62,000 nt of DNA, from positions 38,200,911-38,262,910 of the forward strand of contig NC_081412.1 of the NCBI RefSeq assembly GCF_030272615.1, in the 5' to 3' direction. Position 1 is the stretch's first letter. Every line of letters starts with the position of its first letter. The DNA is from Cryptomeria japonica. Lineage: Eukaryota; Streptophyta; Pinopsida; Cupressales; Cupressaceae. A program made the translations under genes and the position numbers. The notes beneath the pieces were generated by a model. That model had not been told where the DNA came from. It did not search any database and was given only the letters and a program-made list of their open reading frames with translations. Of this stretch, positions 22,931 to 35,352 are shown in pieces.

Positions 22931-23020
22931 AAAAACTGGGTCTCATTTACCCGTGAATAGCGCGTTTTTAACTTCATTTTTTCCCCATTTCCTCTCCTAA
23001 ACCACGAATGGGTTGCTAGA

Positions 23021-23105
23021 TTTGTCCTCCAAGCTATGGATCAAGGTTAGTTTTTGTTTATTTTTGTCCTCCAAGCTATGGATCAAGGTTAGTTTTTGTT
23101 TATTT
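23021..23105 (+). repeat. 42-bp tandem duplication
   Basis: The unit starting tttgtcctccaagctatgga at 23021 repeats exactly at 23063. It contains atggatcaagg followed by ttag, so the duplication doubles a possible start codon context. Confidence 0.85.
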
Positions 23106-23349
23106 TTGTCTTTCTTTCCAGTTTATGCAATTTGTTTTACATTTTGAATTTAATTTCATTAATTTTGATTAGGTTTTTTCATTTTTTGTTTCAAAAACCA
23201 GATTCTTCTAATCTAGAACAAGAACAACCAAATGCACCTTATGAAAACCCATAAGAACAACCAAATGCACCTCCTGAAAAACACACAAGAATAACCCCCA
23301 ATTCCTCCTTTTGACCACACACTCGAAACATAGGAAGAATTAATTAATC

Positions 23350-23867
23350 AGTTAGGACAAAATACATCTAAAATCAATAGACTGATTGTTAAATTGAAAA
23401 CTTCTGAACTTGACCATCATCAATCCCTCACCTCTAGCCTAGAAACATTAGTTAGTGGTGCCATAGTTGTTTCCACATAAATTACCAAATGGGGAAGCTT
23501 TAGGGATAGGTGTTGTCAATTCTATGCCAATGGCCTATCATACGATGGAGTAAAAAACAAAAATATTACTAAACAACAAATATGTGCCCTTTTTGTTGAT
23601 CCCAAAACTGGTCAGACATTACCTCTTAATGTAAAGAGGTTTCTCATACATTGGTGTACCAATGTGAAAATGAAGAATCTTTTTTGGTAGAGGTGGTGGA
23701 TGGTCTTTGATGATCCACCTTGTAATAATTATGTGGTGCCATTATATTTTTTGAGAAAAATATATTGTGAGTTTGTGCTCAATGTGCAGCCAAACTATTT
23801 TGACATGAGAGAGTTTCATGGTAGAGGTGGTGGCTCTACCCAACATAGACCTGGAGCCCATAGGTGA
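23350..23867 (+). pseudogene. Unidentified broken ORF
   Basis: One plus-strand frame is readable for about 170 codons to a TGA at 23865-23867, interrupted by only two stops (in acataaatt near 23477, and in tttttggtag near 23686). Visible segments include ITKWGSFRDRCCQFYANG, KQQICALFVDPKTGQTLPL, FLIHWCTNVKMKNLFW and FVLNVQPNYFDMREF. I do not recognise the family. It ends just before the assembly gap. It may be a decayed gene or a retroelement segment unrelated to the Gypsy element on the other side of the gap. Confidence 0.4.
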
Positions 23868-23880
23868 TTAGTCATAGAGA

Positions 23881-24380
23881 NNNNNNNNNNNNNNNNNNNN
23901 NNNNNNNNNNNNNNNNNNNNNNNNNNNNNNNNNNNNNNNNNNNNNNNNNNNNNNNNNNNNNNNNNNNNNNNNNNNNNNNNNNNNNNNNNNNNNNNNNNNN
24001 NNNNNNNNNNNNNNNNNNNNNNNNNNNNNNNNNNNNNNNNNNNNNNNNNNNNNNNNNNNNNNNNNNNNNNNNNNNNNNNNNNNNNNNNNNNNNNNNNNNN
24101 NNNNNNNNNNNNNNNNNNNNNNNNNNNNNNNNNNNNNNNNNNNNNNNNNNNNNNNNNNNNNNNNNNNNNNNNNNNNNNNNNNNNNNNNNNNNNNNNNNNN
24201 NNNNNNNNNNNNNNNNNNNNNNNNNNNNNNNNNNNNNNNNNNNNNNNNNNNNNNNNNNNNNNNNNNNNNNNNNNNNNNNNNNNNNNNNNNNNNNNNNNNN
24301 NNNNNNNNNNNNNNNNNNNNNNNNNNNNNNNNNNNNNNNNNNNNNNNNNNNNNNNNNNNNNNNNNNNNNNNNNNNNNNNN
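23881..24380. other. Assembly gap (500 N)
   Basis: Exactly 500 undetermined bases, a conventional scaffold gap size, so the true length is unknown. The outer Gypsy integrase runs into it from the right. The rest of that integrase and the 3' LTR must lie in the gap or be missing. Confidence 1.
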
Positions 24381-25205
24381 CATTCCCCTGTGGGTATTAA
24401 GGTGTAGAGAAACGATGTTGGATTTTGAATTTTTCACATAGTTCTTGTACATCTTGGTTTTTGAAAGGTCATCCATTATCTATGATGATGGAACTTGGAA
24501 TACCATATCTATAGATCAGATAATTAAGGATAAAAGAGGCAATTTGTTTCCCAGTCACTGTGGTCATGGGGACTGCTTCTATCCATTTGGTAAAGTATTT
24601 TGTTGCAAGTGTAATGAACTCGTGTCCATTTGAAGATGAAGGATGAATTTTGCCAACCAAGTCCAATCCCCACTGACAAAAGGGCCAGGATGTTGTGAAT
24701 GGTTGCAGTTCCTATGCTGGTGCATGTATCAGATTGCCATGGATTTGGTAGTTAGGACACTTCTTAGCAAAGTGATAAGAGTCTTTTTCCTTTGTCGGCC
24801 AATAATATCCCATTCTCAGTAGCTTTTTAGCAAGAGTAGTACCACTTGAATGTGTACCACAGATACCTTCGTGAAGCTCGTATAAAGCGGAGTCAGATTC
24901 ATTACAATCAAGGCAATGAAGAAGAGTACCATCTAGACCTCGACGGTACAAAGTATCAGTAGTGAGGTTATAACGGGTGGCTTGCCGAATAAAGTTATGT
25001 TTTTAGTTCTAGGATAGGTCAATGGGTAAGATATCATTCTTGAGATAGTCATATATTGGTCCATACAATGGAGTGTTAGAACCAGTCAAGACATAGATAA
25101 CATGGGATTCAGAATGGTCATAAGCAAGGGAGAACAGTTGCTCTACCAGAAACTCATAACGACTCTGTTGGTCTGGAATTTGTAGTAGTGAAGTGATAGT
25201 AGCCA
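24381..25205 (-). pseudogene. Outer Gypsy integrase, truncated by gap
   Basis: The zinc-binding region shows ELHEGICGTHSSGTTLAKKL and GYYWPTKEKDSYHFAKKC, but the second Cys of the CX2C pair is Tyr (CPNYQ). The core has WGLDLVGKIHPSSSNGHEF (first Asp) and SSIIIDNG (second Asp). Further on, two stops replace expected codons (after DNG, and before YPQGN). The third catalytic residue would lie in the gap. The reading is in one frame from the RNase H region apart from point stops. Confidence 0.9.
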
Positions 25206-27067
25206 TTGCATCGGCTCCTCTGTTGTTCAACCTTGGTATTTTCTAGAAGGTGATGTGCACAAAGTATTGTTTGAAGTCATCCACCATTCTTTTGTAGGGT
25301 AGCAACTTGTCATCTTTCGTCTGATAGTCATCATTGATTTGATTGATAACCAGTTGTGAATCTCCATAGACTTTGAGTTCTGTGATTTTCCATTCCACTG
25401 CCATCTTGATCCCTATAACCAATGCCTCATATTCAACAATGTTATTTGTGCATGGAAACATAAGACTATATGACCTTGGTATGGTGTTCCCTTCAGGAGT
25501 GATGAATAAAATGCCGGCACCTGAGCCGTGTTGAGTGAATGATCCATCAAAGTATAAGGTCCATTGTGTTGTAGAGATAGCAAGAACGTCTCTGTCTGGA
25601 AATTTGATCTCCATTGGTTGCTTGCCAGGTAGTGGCGCTTCCGCCAGTTGATCTGCTATTACTTGTCCTTTGATAGCTCGACGCTCTGTGTAGTGGATAT
25701 CAAATTCACTGAGAATCATAACCCATTTAGCTAATCGGCCTATAAGGGCTGCTTTGCTGAGTAAATATTTGAGAGGATCAATCTTTGCAACTAGCTTGAT
25801 TGTGTGAGCCAACATGTAATGTTGGAACTTTTGAGAGGCGAAGACTATAGCCAAGCAGGCTTTCTCAATAATTGTGTAGTTGAGTTCATAGCCATTTAAT
25901 GTCCTGCTGATGTAATAGATAGCCTGTTCCTTGCCTTGTTGATTTTCTTGTGCTAACAGTGCCCCCAGTGATACATCCGTTGTTGAAATGTAGAGAATAA
26001 GTGGCTTCCCTGCTATTGGTGGTACTAGAACTGGTGGGTTCATCAGATATTGCTTGATTTGGTAGAAGGATTCAACACATTTTGTTTCCCATCTAAAAGG
26101 CACATTCTTATGTAGTAGATGATTGAATGGTAGGCTTTTGTCTGCGAGTCAAGCGATAAATTGCCTAATTGATTGGAGCCATCCTTGTAGAGATCTGAGT
26201 TGACTAATGTTCTTAGGTGGTGGCATTTCCATGATGGCTCATACCTTTGCGGGATCCACTTCAATTCCCTTAGCTGAAACTATGTAGCCTAGTAACTTGC
26301 CTAATGTAACCCCGAAGACACACTTCTTAGGGTTGAGTCTGACTTGGAATTTCTCCAATCTATCAAAGATCTTTTCTAAGATGCTTAGATGTTCTACTCT
26401 GGTGAAGGATTTAGCTAGTAAATCATCCACATAGTCTTCCATGAAGGTATGCATCATGTCATGGAAGATTGTTGTCTTTGCCCTTTGATAAGTTGCCCCA
26501 GCATTCTTCAAGCCAAAAGGCATGACGTTCCAACAATACGTTCCCCAAGGACAGGTGAACACTATTTTATCTTGATCCTCTAGAGCAATCTTGATTTGGT
26601 TATAGCTTGAAAAACTGTCCATTAGTGATAGCATTGCATGGCTTGCTGTGAGGTCTACAATTATGTCAATACTTGGCAAAGGAAAGTCATCCTTTGAACA
26701 GGCGTTGTTGACATCTCTAAAATCCATGCATATTCTGATACTGCCATCTGGTTTTGAAACTGGCACAATGTTTGAAATCCACTCAGCATAGTCTATGGGT
26801 TGAATAAATCCGACGTCCAATAGTTTCTTCAGCTCAGACTTAACCATGAGTGCCACATGTGGATTCATTTTTCTCAGTTTTTACTTAACTGGTTTAGCTC
26901 CCGGAGCCATAGATAAGTGATGCATGATCAATTGTAGATCGATCCCGGGCATATCTGCGTATGACCAAGCAAATTTGATTTGTTTTGGTTTGAAGAATTT
27001 GATAAATTTTGGTTTTTCTTCTGTTGTAAGAGATTCTGCTAGATGTATATTTTTGATTGTTTCGGTT
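25206..27067 (-). pseudogene. Outer Gypsy RT, RNase H and second RNase H
   Basis: RT: FAWSYADMPGIDLQL, IQPIDYAEWISNIVPVSKPD, RICMDFRDVNNAC, MPFGLKNAGATYQRA, and the catalytic YVDD at 26422-26433. First RNase H: PLILYISTTDVSLGALLAQ, AIYYISRTLNGYELNY. Second (archaeal-type) RNase H: WTLYFDGSFTQHGSGAGI, NNIVEYEALVIGIKMAVEW, VYGDSQLVINQI, with all expected acidic residues. Stops are few (for example near 26236 and 26150, and 25240-25242). The domain order RT-RH-aRH-IN is the mark of the Tat group. Confidence 0.95.
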
Positions 27068-27072
27068 GTACC
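27068..27072. repeat. Target-site duplication of the inner Gypsy element, left
   Basis: gtacc here is repeated exactly at 42490-42494. It lies within outer Gypsy coding sequence (Gly-Thr codons on minus). Confidence 0.97.
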
Positions 27073-27850
27073 TGTAGACACCCAAAATTGTCATGTCTAA
27101 TTAAATAAATATTTTTATTTATTTAATTATCTAAGCCTAATTCTTCTATTAATTAAATAAATCTTTATTTATTTAATTAATTCATTTATCCTCTTCTAGC
27201 CTTATTTCTCATTTAAATAAATACATTTATTTATTTAAATTTTCCTTTTCCTAAATTAAATAAATATCTTATTTATTTAATTGATCTCACTCCTTTTATT
27301 AATTAAATAAATCTTTATTTATTTAATTAATTCATTAACCTTTTCTACCCATGACACATGTCATTCATCTCTTAATTCATACACTACCTACCCCTTTCAT
27401 TATTTTATTATTTCTTTTACCTACCCTCTAATCATAGCCGACCTCCTTTTACACCTCTCAATCTTATCCCTCCATTTCATATAGAGTTTTCTATATAAGG
27501 AGATGCTTCCTTCATTATCAAACCCTAACTACCTAACTACTTGATCAATTTGACTACTTGGCATATGCGATCCTACTTGCAACCACATTCCGTTCTTTGT
27601 TGAGCTCTTGTGCACATAAAATCTAAGAGCAAATATATCAAGCAAGAACAATGGAGATAGGAAGAATGAAGATCAAAACCCTATTGGACATGTGATGGTA
27701 TAATCTTTGTGATATAATTTGATTTGCATTGTCTTTGGTAATCTTCATATGTTATGGTGGATCTTTGTTGTTGTTAGGCTGGGGTTTTGTGGTTGAATTC
27801 ATTTAGCCTTTCAATATCGTTATTATTGTTATCCATTTTCACCATAAACA
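27073..27850 (+). repeat. Inner Gypsy 5' LTR
   Basis: It starts TGTAGACACCCAAAATTG and ends CACCATAAACA. A TATA box (ctatataagg) is at 27491-27500. Upstream, the U3 holds five short AT palindromes of the form aattaaataaat...atttatttaatt. It is the same length as 41712-42489. Confidence 0.97.
27100..27335 (+). repeat. Array of five AT-rich palindromes in U3
   Basis: Each unit is a near-perfect inverted repeat of ttaaataaat with a 3-6-base loop (ctttat, atctt and similar), spaced 30-50 bases apart. The array is kept in both LTRs (27100-27335 and 41739-41974). It could be a protein-binding array or a structural element; function unknown. Confidence 0.8.
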
Positions 27851-27852
27851 TT

Positions 27853-27870
27853 TTGGCATGCCCGGTGGGA
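27853..27870 (+). other. Probable primer binding site of the inner Gypsy
   Basis: The sequence ttggcatgcccggtggga lies directly after the 5' LTR, where the primer site must be. I cannot name the tRNA with confidence. Confidence 0.55.
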
Positions 27871-27949
27871 CTCTTGTCCCTTTTTCATCTAACATTTTTG
27901 TTGTAGATTTTGTGTTTGAAGTTGCAGATTTGACATTTTCGACAACATT

Positions 27950-28215
27950 TCGATATTTTCGCGTCTGCGCACTTTCGGATCGCGTTTTTGATTTTCTTTT
28001 GCGTCTGTGATTTCTGGAACCGCGTCTGCATCCTCAACAACATTTTATTTTATTTTATTTTATTTTTTTGCAGACTTTGAAAACCGCGTCTGCAGTGTTT
28101 TTAGACGCATCTATGTCCAAAAATCGCGTCTGGGTTTTGGAACCGTGTCTATGTTTCACAGAAGCGCATCTGCATCAGAGAGCCGCGTCTGTGTCTGGGG
28201 TAACTGTGTCTATGT
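27950..28215 (+). repeat. GCGTCTGTG-type repeats in the inner Gypsy leader, cluster 1
   Basis: About 12 copies of gcgtctg or gcatctg followed by tg, cg or ca are spread irregularly (for example ccgcgtctgcatcc, agacgcatctatgtcc, ccgcgtctgtgtctgg). Some ORFs open across it by chance. The same motif occurs inverted in the intron of the element's own antisense PMD gene (40930-41190). Confidence 0.85.
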
Positions 28216-29425
28216 GCATTGATTTCATTTTTGGAGTTTTATTGATTTAGTTTTTGGTCATTTAATGTTTCAGATCTGGTTTATTTTGAGCTAACATTTT
28301 CAAATCTAGCTAACAAAATTGGTGCAGCTTGTCTTGAAAGCAAAATTTTTTTGTTGAAGGCCCTTATTTCACAAAGTCTTTTGGATCTAAAATTTACCTA
28401 ACTTGTGTGCTTGCAGGAAGGGGTGGTTATTTCAAACAATTTAAACTACTAATAACTCTTTGTTGTAGGTCCTTGGCAAGGGTTTTTGGATTTTTATTTA
28501 TGTGCTTTATTTTCAATAGACTAGCAAACACTTCAATTGGTGCACTAAAATTGAATCATTGTCTTTTGTGTCTTGAGCAATAGGCTCTTTTTGTTTAATA
28601 TTTAGAGGGCCTGTCTTCTCGTGTGGTCATTAGGACTACTAGTGAGAAGAGAACGACCCAAGTGGTAGCAAAAGAAAAGCCATATTCTTCCAAACCACTA
28701 TAAATAATTGTATTCATGGTGAAAACTATGAATAACGTGTGCTGATTAGTTCATACCGACACTATGTCTCCCCATAAACCCGTTTGATCAAATTTATTTG
28801 ATCAGTTGTAGGGCGTAACCACTACCGACTGGGAGCCTTCTGTATTTACAGAGCTGAAAGTGCTGCATGTATGGCCACATGAGCGGATGCCCTTACTAGA
28901 ACCCTTTTGTTTTAGAAGCCCAAAACCTTCTAGTTGTTGAGGTAGGAGGTTAGACCTCTGGTAGCAGCCCACACACATACGGTTCTTAGTAGAGATACAA
29001 AGTTTGCCACGGGGATTTTTCATGGGGACTGATGCTTGGCTGACCCGAGAAGTGAGTGCTGAGGGTGGAGCCAGTGAGGTCAAGCATCTAAGTATCCACT
29101 CTGAATAGTGTAGCCTCGGGGATAAAACCCCATGTGCGATCAACAACTATTGTCTTGGCCAGCCATAAGAATTATGCTTGACTTATTTTAAACATTCAAA
29201 ACATTCAAGAGCAAACAGCGAAACATTGTGTCTTTTGTGTCTTCAAGTGTATGCAAAACAATTTTACATCAAACAACACACTTTTCTTGGATTCATTTTG
29301 AGTCTAGACACTTGCAAACATTGGGTCTTCATCAACACTGTGTCCTCTTGTCACGAAAAATAGTCAAATAGTCATATTTAGTCACAACAAAAATGACTTC
29401 ACAGATTGGAAAAAATTGCACAAAT
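28216..29425 (+). other. Inner Gypsy untranslated leader, middle part
   Basis: No coding sequence is supported. It contains phrases such as gagaacgacccaagtggtag (28649-28668). A minus-strand ORF at 28802-29146 runs antisense within the leader and shows no recognisable protein motif. Confidence 0.6.
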
Positions 29426-29605
29426 TTTGCAGAAATGCGTTTGTGTCGGACATAATAGCGTCTGTGTTGTATAACCGCGTCTGTGAAGGGCAGAAATGCG
29501 TCTGTGTTTCTAGAATCAACATTGCAATTTACAAAAAAATCTCAGAAACGCGTCTGTGTTAGGAAATCACATCTGTGCAGTATACAGGCACGTCTGTGTT
29601 CAGAA
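29426..29605 (+). repeat. GCGTCTGTG-type repeats in the inner Gypsy leader, cluster 2
   Basis: Seven units (for example agcgtctgtgttg, ccgcgtctgtgaag, aaatgcgtctgtgtttc, caggcacgtctgtgt) end at about 29600. The last unit, at 29585-29599, is identical over 15 bases to the reverse complement of 40975-40989 in the PMD intron. Confidence 0.85.
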
Positions 29606-30089
29606 TTGAAAATTTTTATAGTCCAGCAAACAAACACAGTCAGTTTCAAAATTCTTGAGCTTCCTAGGTTATTTCTCCCGGTTTTCATCTAGCATTCAAC
29701 CTGTCTTTGGGTCTCACATAATACATCATTGCTTTACACCTTACATTACATTTACATTTGTCTAAACTTGAGTCAAAAGGTCACTTGCTTGTCCTCATCA
29801 TACTTTGTCAACATACTACATACAACAACATTTTGCTAAGTGGTCTCTCATCAAGGTCGATCACCTTTGGGTTTCATTTGGTCTTACTTAGAGTTAAGGT
29901 CAACTTACCTCATCAAGAGAAACTATCCTCTCTTTGGAAGTCACACCTACTCTACTACATACATACTTGGTCTTACACTTTGGACATTGCAAGTACACCT
30001 CAGATTCATTTACATTCCATACAACTCTTGGTCTTCCATACTCTTTCCATTTTCATCTAGTCTCACACATCTCGGTCAATACCTAGTTC

Positions 30090-32499
30090 ATGGTTGAAAC
30101 CCGTCTTCAAAAATCTAGGAGAGAAGCTAAAGAGGCTCAAGAGTCTGCAAACATGAGTTCTTATGAGTATGACAATGATATCTTTTTCAATTCTGATCAT
30201 ACTACATTACCTGACATGGATGCCTATAGAAACATTCCAAATGTTGAGAACATGGACACTACAAACAACAATGATACACACAATGATGATATGGACAACT
30301 TTTCAGTATATTCAGCAGATGTGGAAGAATCCATTATGGATCCCCGTTTCAATCGATTGGTTGAGGAAATAATGAGGAGGGATAGACAATACTTCTTACA
30401 AATGATGGCACAAAGTGGAGCCAAGATACCTCATGATTTTGACATGTCTCAAATAATGGAACATAGGCCTTTACAACAAACTCACTCCAACATGGATCAA
30501 AGGAGGCCTAATAGTGGAGGCAATAGAGGACCACATATGGTACCTGAATCACCATCATCTTTGTTTCAAAAACCAGAGGTCCCACATACACATGGTCAAA
30601 CATATGATACTCACTTTCGTAGACCATTATGGAAGTCTTATGCAAAGAAATATGCTCAATCACATATCAATGCTAAGGATCAACCACCAAAGCAATTGGA
30701 TATTCAAAGGCATGCTCAAAATTTGGACACAAAGAAACCCTATTTCAAATTTGGGGGCAACACATTAGAACATGACATGCCTGTAGAGTATGGTATACAT
30801 GGACAAAATAGATATTTCGTTCCTCAACATGAATCTATACCAAGTGGTCCATATATGCAACATCACTATAGACCTCCTCCATATGAACATGTGCATGATC
30901 AATATCATCCATATATGCAACATGTTCCTCCTCCAATTGGTGCCTCAAGCATGGGGTATGGTCCAAGAAGTCGGTCTCCACCGAAGAACAATTTGGAGCA
31001 ACAAATCAGGGACTTACAAAAGAAAATGGAGGACATAAATACACCGAAGCCAACATACACAATGAGAGACATGTCCTTATCCATTTGACAAGAGCATTCC
31101 AATGCCTCCATTTCCTACACACTTTGTGACGCCTAAATTTGATAAGTATAGAGGAAAAGGGGATCCTAAGGCACACATAAGACAATTTTTCACAGCTTGC
31201 ATTGAGATAGCAGCAGAAGAGACATATTTGATGAGATTATTCCCACAGAGCCTAGGTGATCAAGCTATGGAATGGTTCTCCCAACTTCCACCTGGAACTA
31301 AGTCATGGGGTGATTTAGCAGAGGCATTTATTTGACATTTCTCTTACAATATAGAGACAGACATATCAGTCACTACTTTGTGCAACACCAAGCAAAAAGA
31401 GAGAGAGTCTTTTCCATCATTTTTACAAAGATGGAGGAATCTAGCCAGCAGATGCTCTTGTGAAATTCCACAAAAACAAATGGTAGAAATGTTCACCCAA
31501 AATGTTAACAAAGAGATTGGCTATGATCTAAGGAAAGCTTGTTTGTCCACTTTCAAGGACATCATTGAAAAAGGCTTAGCGACATAAAAGGTCCTAATTG
31601 AACAAGGAGTCATTAAGATATTCAAGGAAAACAAAGATGACTTTAAAGGAAAAGACAAGCCAAGATTTTGGAATAAAAACAAGAACACAGTCAATGATGG
31701 TGTTGTTGATGCCAATACAGTGCGACCCAAATTCATTTTTTCTGGATCAAATCAGGTGAATACTCAAACAACTTCTAGATCACGAAGGAAGTATACTCCA
31801 TTGGGAGAACCACTTGAGTCAGTCTTCAAGAAGCTAGTGGCAAACAAGGTAATCACTATTCCAGATTTTCCTCCATATGAACTAAAGGTTAAACCAAATT
31901 GGTGGAATGATGACAAGTATTGTGAATTTCATAAGAGCAAGGGTCATAAGATAGGGAATTGCCATCGACTGAAGAACATCATACAAGATCTCATTGATAG
32001 GGGTGACATTGAGATTGAAGGGCACTCATCCAATCAAGAACATGAGATGTTTAAGGAACCATTCCCAAAACATGACAAAGGAAAAGCTAAAGTCACAGAT
32101 GATCAAAACAACTATACCAGAGCATCCTACAACTATGATTCAACTATCAATCACATTTCGATGGACAATTACGTCTCTACCATTATCATCAAGGACAAAA
32201 ACCCTAAGAATTCTACCCAGAGACCCAAGATTGTCCTAAAAGGTGTTGGATCTTCTTCCGAACCTACCTCTGAATGTCATGTCACAACTCGTCGAGGTAA
32301 AATCACTTTGCAAGGTGCTCCAACTAAAAACACCACTTCTTCATCAACCAAACCTGAGTATGACCTTATAGAACAGTTAGGGAAGACACCCGAGCTCATC
32401 TCCATCCTTGAGCTCTTATGCATATCCCCCGCACATAAAGCTATTCTTGACAAAATCTTTAGAGACACTGCCGTTCCTACTGATCTGAACGTGGACTAG
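30090..32499 (+). pseudogene. gag: Inner Gypsy gag
   Basis: The ATG at 30090 (MVETRLQKSRREAKEAQ) opens a frame to 31088. The frame then shifts by one near 31069, and the capsid continues from about 31070 (CPYPFDKSIPMPPFP). The retrotransposon gag domain is clear: YLMRLFPQSLGDQAMEWFSQ and FPSFLQRWRNLASRC. The zinc knuckle is CEFHKSKGHKIGNC (CX2HX4HX4C), the type used by Tat-group elements. In-frame stops at 31333-31335 (TGA), 31585-31587 (TAA) and 32497-32499 (TAG) all fit C-to-T changes in Arg or Gln codons, judged from the outer element. The protein would form the particle shell. Confidence 0.9.
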
Positions 32500-32916
32500 T
32501 TTCAAGCCATGGTGGGGTACCTTTCCATTCCATATTCACTTACATTCACAGAAGCCGATGATGCCTCCATGAGCCAACCACATAATGCACCATTACACAT
32601 TGAAGTCTTCATACACAAACATCGAATAAAACAAGTCCTGATAGATGGAGGAGCTGGTCTAAACATTTGTACCTTGAGCACAATTAAACAATTGGGATAT
32701 TCTGATAAAGCTATGAATTCTACAAACAAACTCACCATCAAGGCATATGATGATGAAGAGCGTTCCTCCAAGGGCACAGTCACCTTACCTCTCAAAGTTG
32801 GGCCAGTTATGAAGGATGTGGTTTGTCAAGTCCTAGACCTAGATCTCACTTATAACATATTGCTAGGGCATCCTTGGATTCATGGAATGAGGGCAGTCCC
32901 ATCCACATATCACTAA
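32500..32916 (+). pseudogene. Inner Gypsy aspartic protease
   Basis: The active site reads VLIDGGAGLNICTL (DGGA rather than the commoner DSGA; the outer element has the same). The flap-side motif is YNILLGHPWIHGM. The frame continues directly from gag. It ends at TAA (32914-32916) after PSTYH. The outer Gypsy also stops at this very codon, with TAG. The domain would cut the polyprotein. Confidence 0.9.
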
Positions 32917-34360
32917 TGCATTAAGTTTCCTCACAATGGAGTGGAGGTAACAGTTAATGGTGATCCTAATCTGTTCATATACTGCAATAACCTGAGATCA
33001 AAAACTGAGACCATCATTCCTAGTAATCACGAAGCTATTCCTTCTTCGGCATACATTGATCCTGAGTCATTAAAACCTTTGACATCAAAACAAGGTGAGC
33101 TTAAAGGCAAATTTCAGGACAAGGGCATGGGCGAATACACTTTAAATCAGACCATGTACTTACAACAAGTCATGAGTTCACCAAAGGAATATGGAAAACC
33201 ACATCCTAACAAGAAAGTATCCATCATTGTACTCAAATGGGACCCTACTACCTTTCAAAGATGGGGCGAACTAGAAGAGGAAGACTTATACAAAATGCTT
33301 TACAAAGACATTGAAGATGATACACAAGATCATATCAGTCTAACATGTGAGAAATATGGCAAAGGTTTCAAGATCTTACAAAAATTCGGGTATGATGGAA
33401 AAAGCCCTCTTGGGTTACGAAAGGAAGGCATCATTGAACCTTTACAACCTGACTTGACTTTCAAAAAGGAACGCTCGAAGGGACTTGGTTTCCTGACTTC
33501 CAAGGTCCACACTCAAAGGATAGAAGAAGCCTTACAAATCAAAGCTGCCAAAATTCAACAAGAGGATCGCTATTCCACATACTCCAACGAATGGGAATGG
33601 GGTTCAGATAAATCCTCCAGTGACTACAAGCTCACTGAGACATTCAGAGAGCCAGATGAACCCATAGAAGAAGAGGAATTTTATAAAAGATTCAAAGTTG
33701 GTCAAGAAACAACCCATGAGGATTCCACACAGTCCTTGTCTCAAGGTCATAGGTTGAAATCACATAGGATGAGAACACCTGTCCCTGAATGCGCTACTAG
33801 TGATGATAATTTGGATTCGTTAGTGATCGAGACTGATGAGGAGAGTGCCATCAATGACCTCGATAATTACCTTGACATACCTGAATATAACTGCATCTTC
33901 ACTCTTAGCTTCGATAACTTCGAAGACATTAAAGGCCTTCCCCTTGTTCACCACCAACTCATTGACTGGAATCATGAAGGACCTGCACAGTTTGACACAT
34001 TCCAAAATGATGAAGCTTTTATTGACTATCTTGGCATACGAGATGATCTTCCCCCTGGGGACCATAAAGCGGGATACACTATAGAACTTAATAGTGTGGC
34101 ATTTTTTGGTGAGGGTGTCGGACCTTCCAGTCGCAAAAATGTGAAAATAAGAACAAACCAAGGGTCTTATGGTGAAAACCACACTGTGGCGCTGTCTGAC
34201 CCCAAAAAAGTAAAAAGAAAGGACGTATTTGAGGGCGAAAACCTCTCTGAGGCACCCAAAGATGGAAGGCTCGACATTCTCCCAACATCATATGAGGAAA
34301 AGTCATCCATGTTGGTAGAGGAGACTATTAAAACAAACATTGGTACAAAAGAGGTTCCAC
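32917..34360 (+). pseudogene. Inner Gypsy linker with G-patch domain
   Basis: A long linker sits between protease and RT. At 33355-33430 it reads YGKGFKILQKFGYDGKSPLG, a G-patch (glycine-rich RNA-binding module; also known next to protease in betaretroviruses). A second Gly-rich phrase (SKGLGFL) follows. An acidic, low-complexity stretch comes next (NEWEWGSDKSSSDYKL, EEEFYKRFKVGQE). The outer Gypsy has the same layout at 42495-44150. This part is completely open, in one frame with RT. Confidence 0.85.
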
Positions 34361-35352
34361 ACAACATATTCCTAGCTCAATCATTGACGGAGTCAGAAAG
34401 GTCAAAATTCATAAGTTTCTTCAAAGAACGACAAATCAACTTTGCATGGTCATATGTTAATATGCCTGGATTGGATCCGGATTTGGTAATGCATCATTTG
34501 ACAGTTAAACTGGGGGCAAAACCAGTGAAACAAAAATCAAGAAAGATGCATCCACAAGTGGCATTACTAGTCAAAGCAGAACTTGAGAAGTTATTGGATT
34601 TTGGATTCATACGCCCAATTGATTATCCTGAATGGATCTCCAAATTAGTGCCTATCAGTAAACCAGATTGCAGCATCAGAATATGTACAGATTTCAGAGA
34701 TATCAACAAAGCTTGTCCTAAGGATGACTTCCCATTACCAAACATAGATTTGATTGTAGATCTCATAGCAGGTCATGAAATGTTATCGTTGATGGATGGA
34801 TTCTCTGGTTATAATCAAATAAAGATCGCATCTGAGGATCAACACAAAACATCATTCACTTTTCCTTGGGGAACTTTCCGTTGGAATGTCACGCCCTTTG
34901 GGCTAAAAAATGCAGGCGCTACATATCAAAGAGCCATGACTACTATCTTTCACGATCTCATGCACGTAACTGTGGAAGATTATGTCGACGACCTCTTGGG
35001 TAAATCAATAGACAGAAATACACATTTGGACATACTTTCAGTCATCTTTGATCAGTTGGAAAAATACAAAGTAAGATTAAACCCCAAGAAATGTGTCTTT
35101 GGAGTAACCTCTGGGAAGCTCCTAGGATTCATTGTATCAAAAAGAGGAATCGAAGCTGATCTAGAAAAAGTCAAGGCCATCCTAGAGATGCAACCACCAA
35201 GAAATATTAGTCAACTTCAGTTTTTACAAGGGAGACTCCAGTCCATACGAAGATTCATAGCGCAACTTGCAAATAAGTGTAATCCTTTTCAACACTTGCT
35301 ACATAAAAACATCAAATTCAAATGGGATGATAACTGTCAACATGCTTTCTAG
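34361..35352 (+). pseudogene. Inner Gypsy reverse transcriptase
   Basis: Motifs in order: FIRPIDYPEWISKLVPISKP, RICTDFRDINKACPKDDFPL, LSLMDGFSGYNQIKIA, TPFGLKNAGATYQRAM, the catalytic YVDD at 34981-34992, and VRLNPKKCVFGVTSGKLLGF. All catalytic Asp residues are present. The frame is unbroken up to a TAG at 35350-35352, where CAG (Gln) is expected. It copies genomic RNA into DNA in the particle. Confidence 0.95.

Noticed and set aside
23864-24476. ORFs spanning the N gap
   Set aside because: The gap has no sequence, so continuity is artificial. The same holds for 47321-47923.
28802-29146. Minus-strand 114-codon ORF in the inner Gypsy leader
   Set aside because: It lies antisense in a conserved untranslated leader, has no motif, and fits chance.
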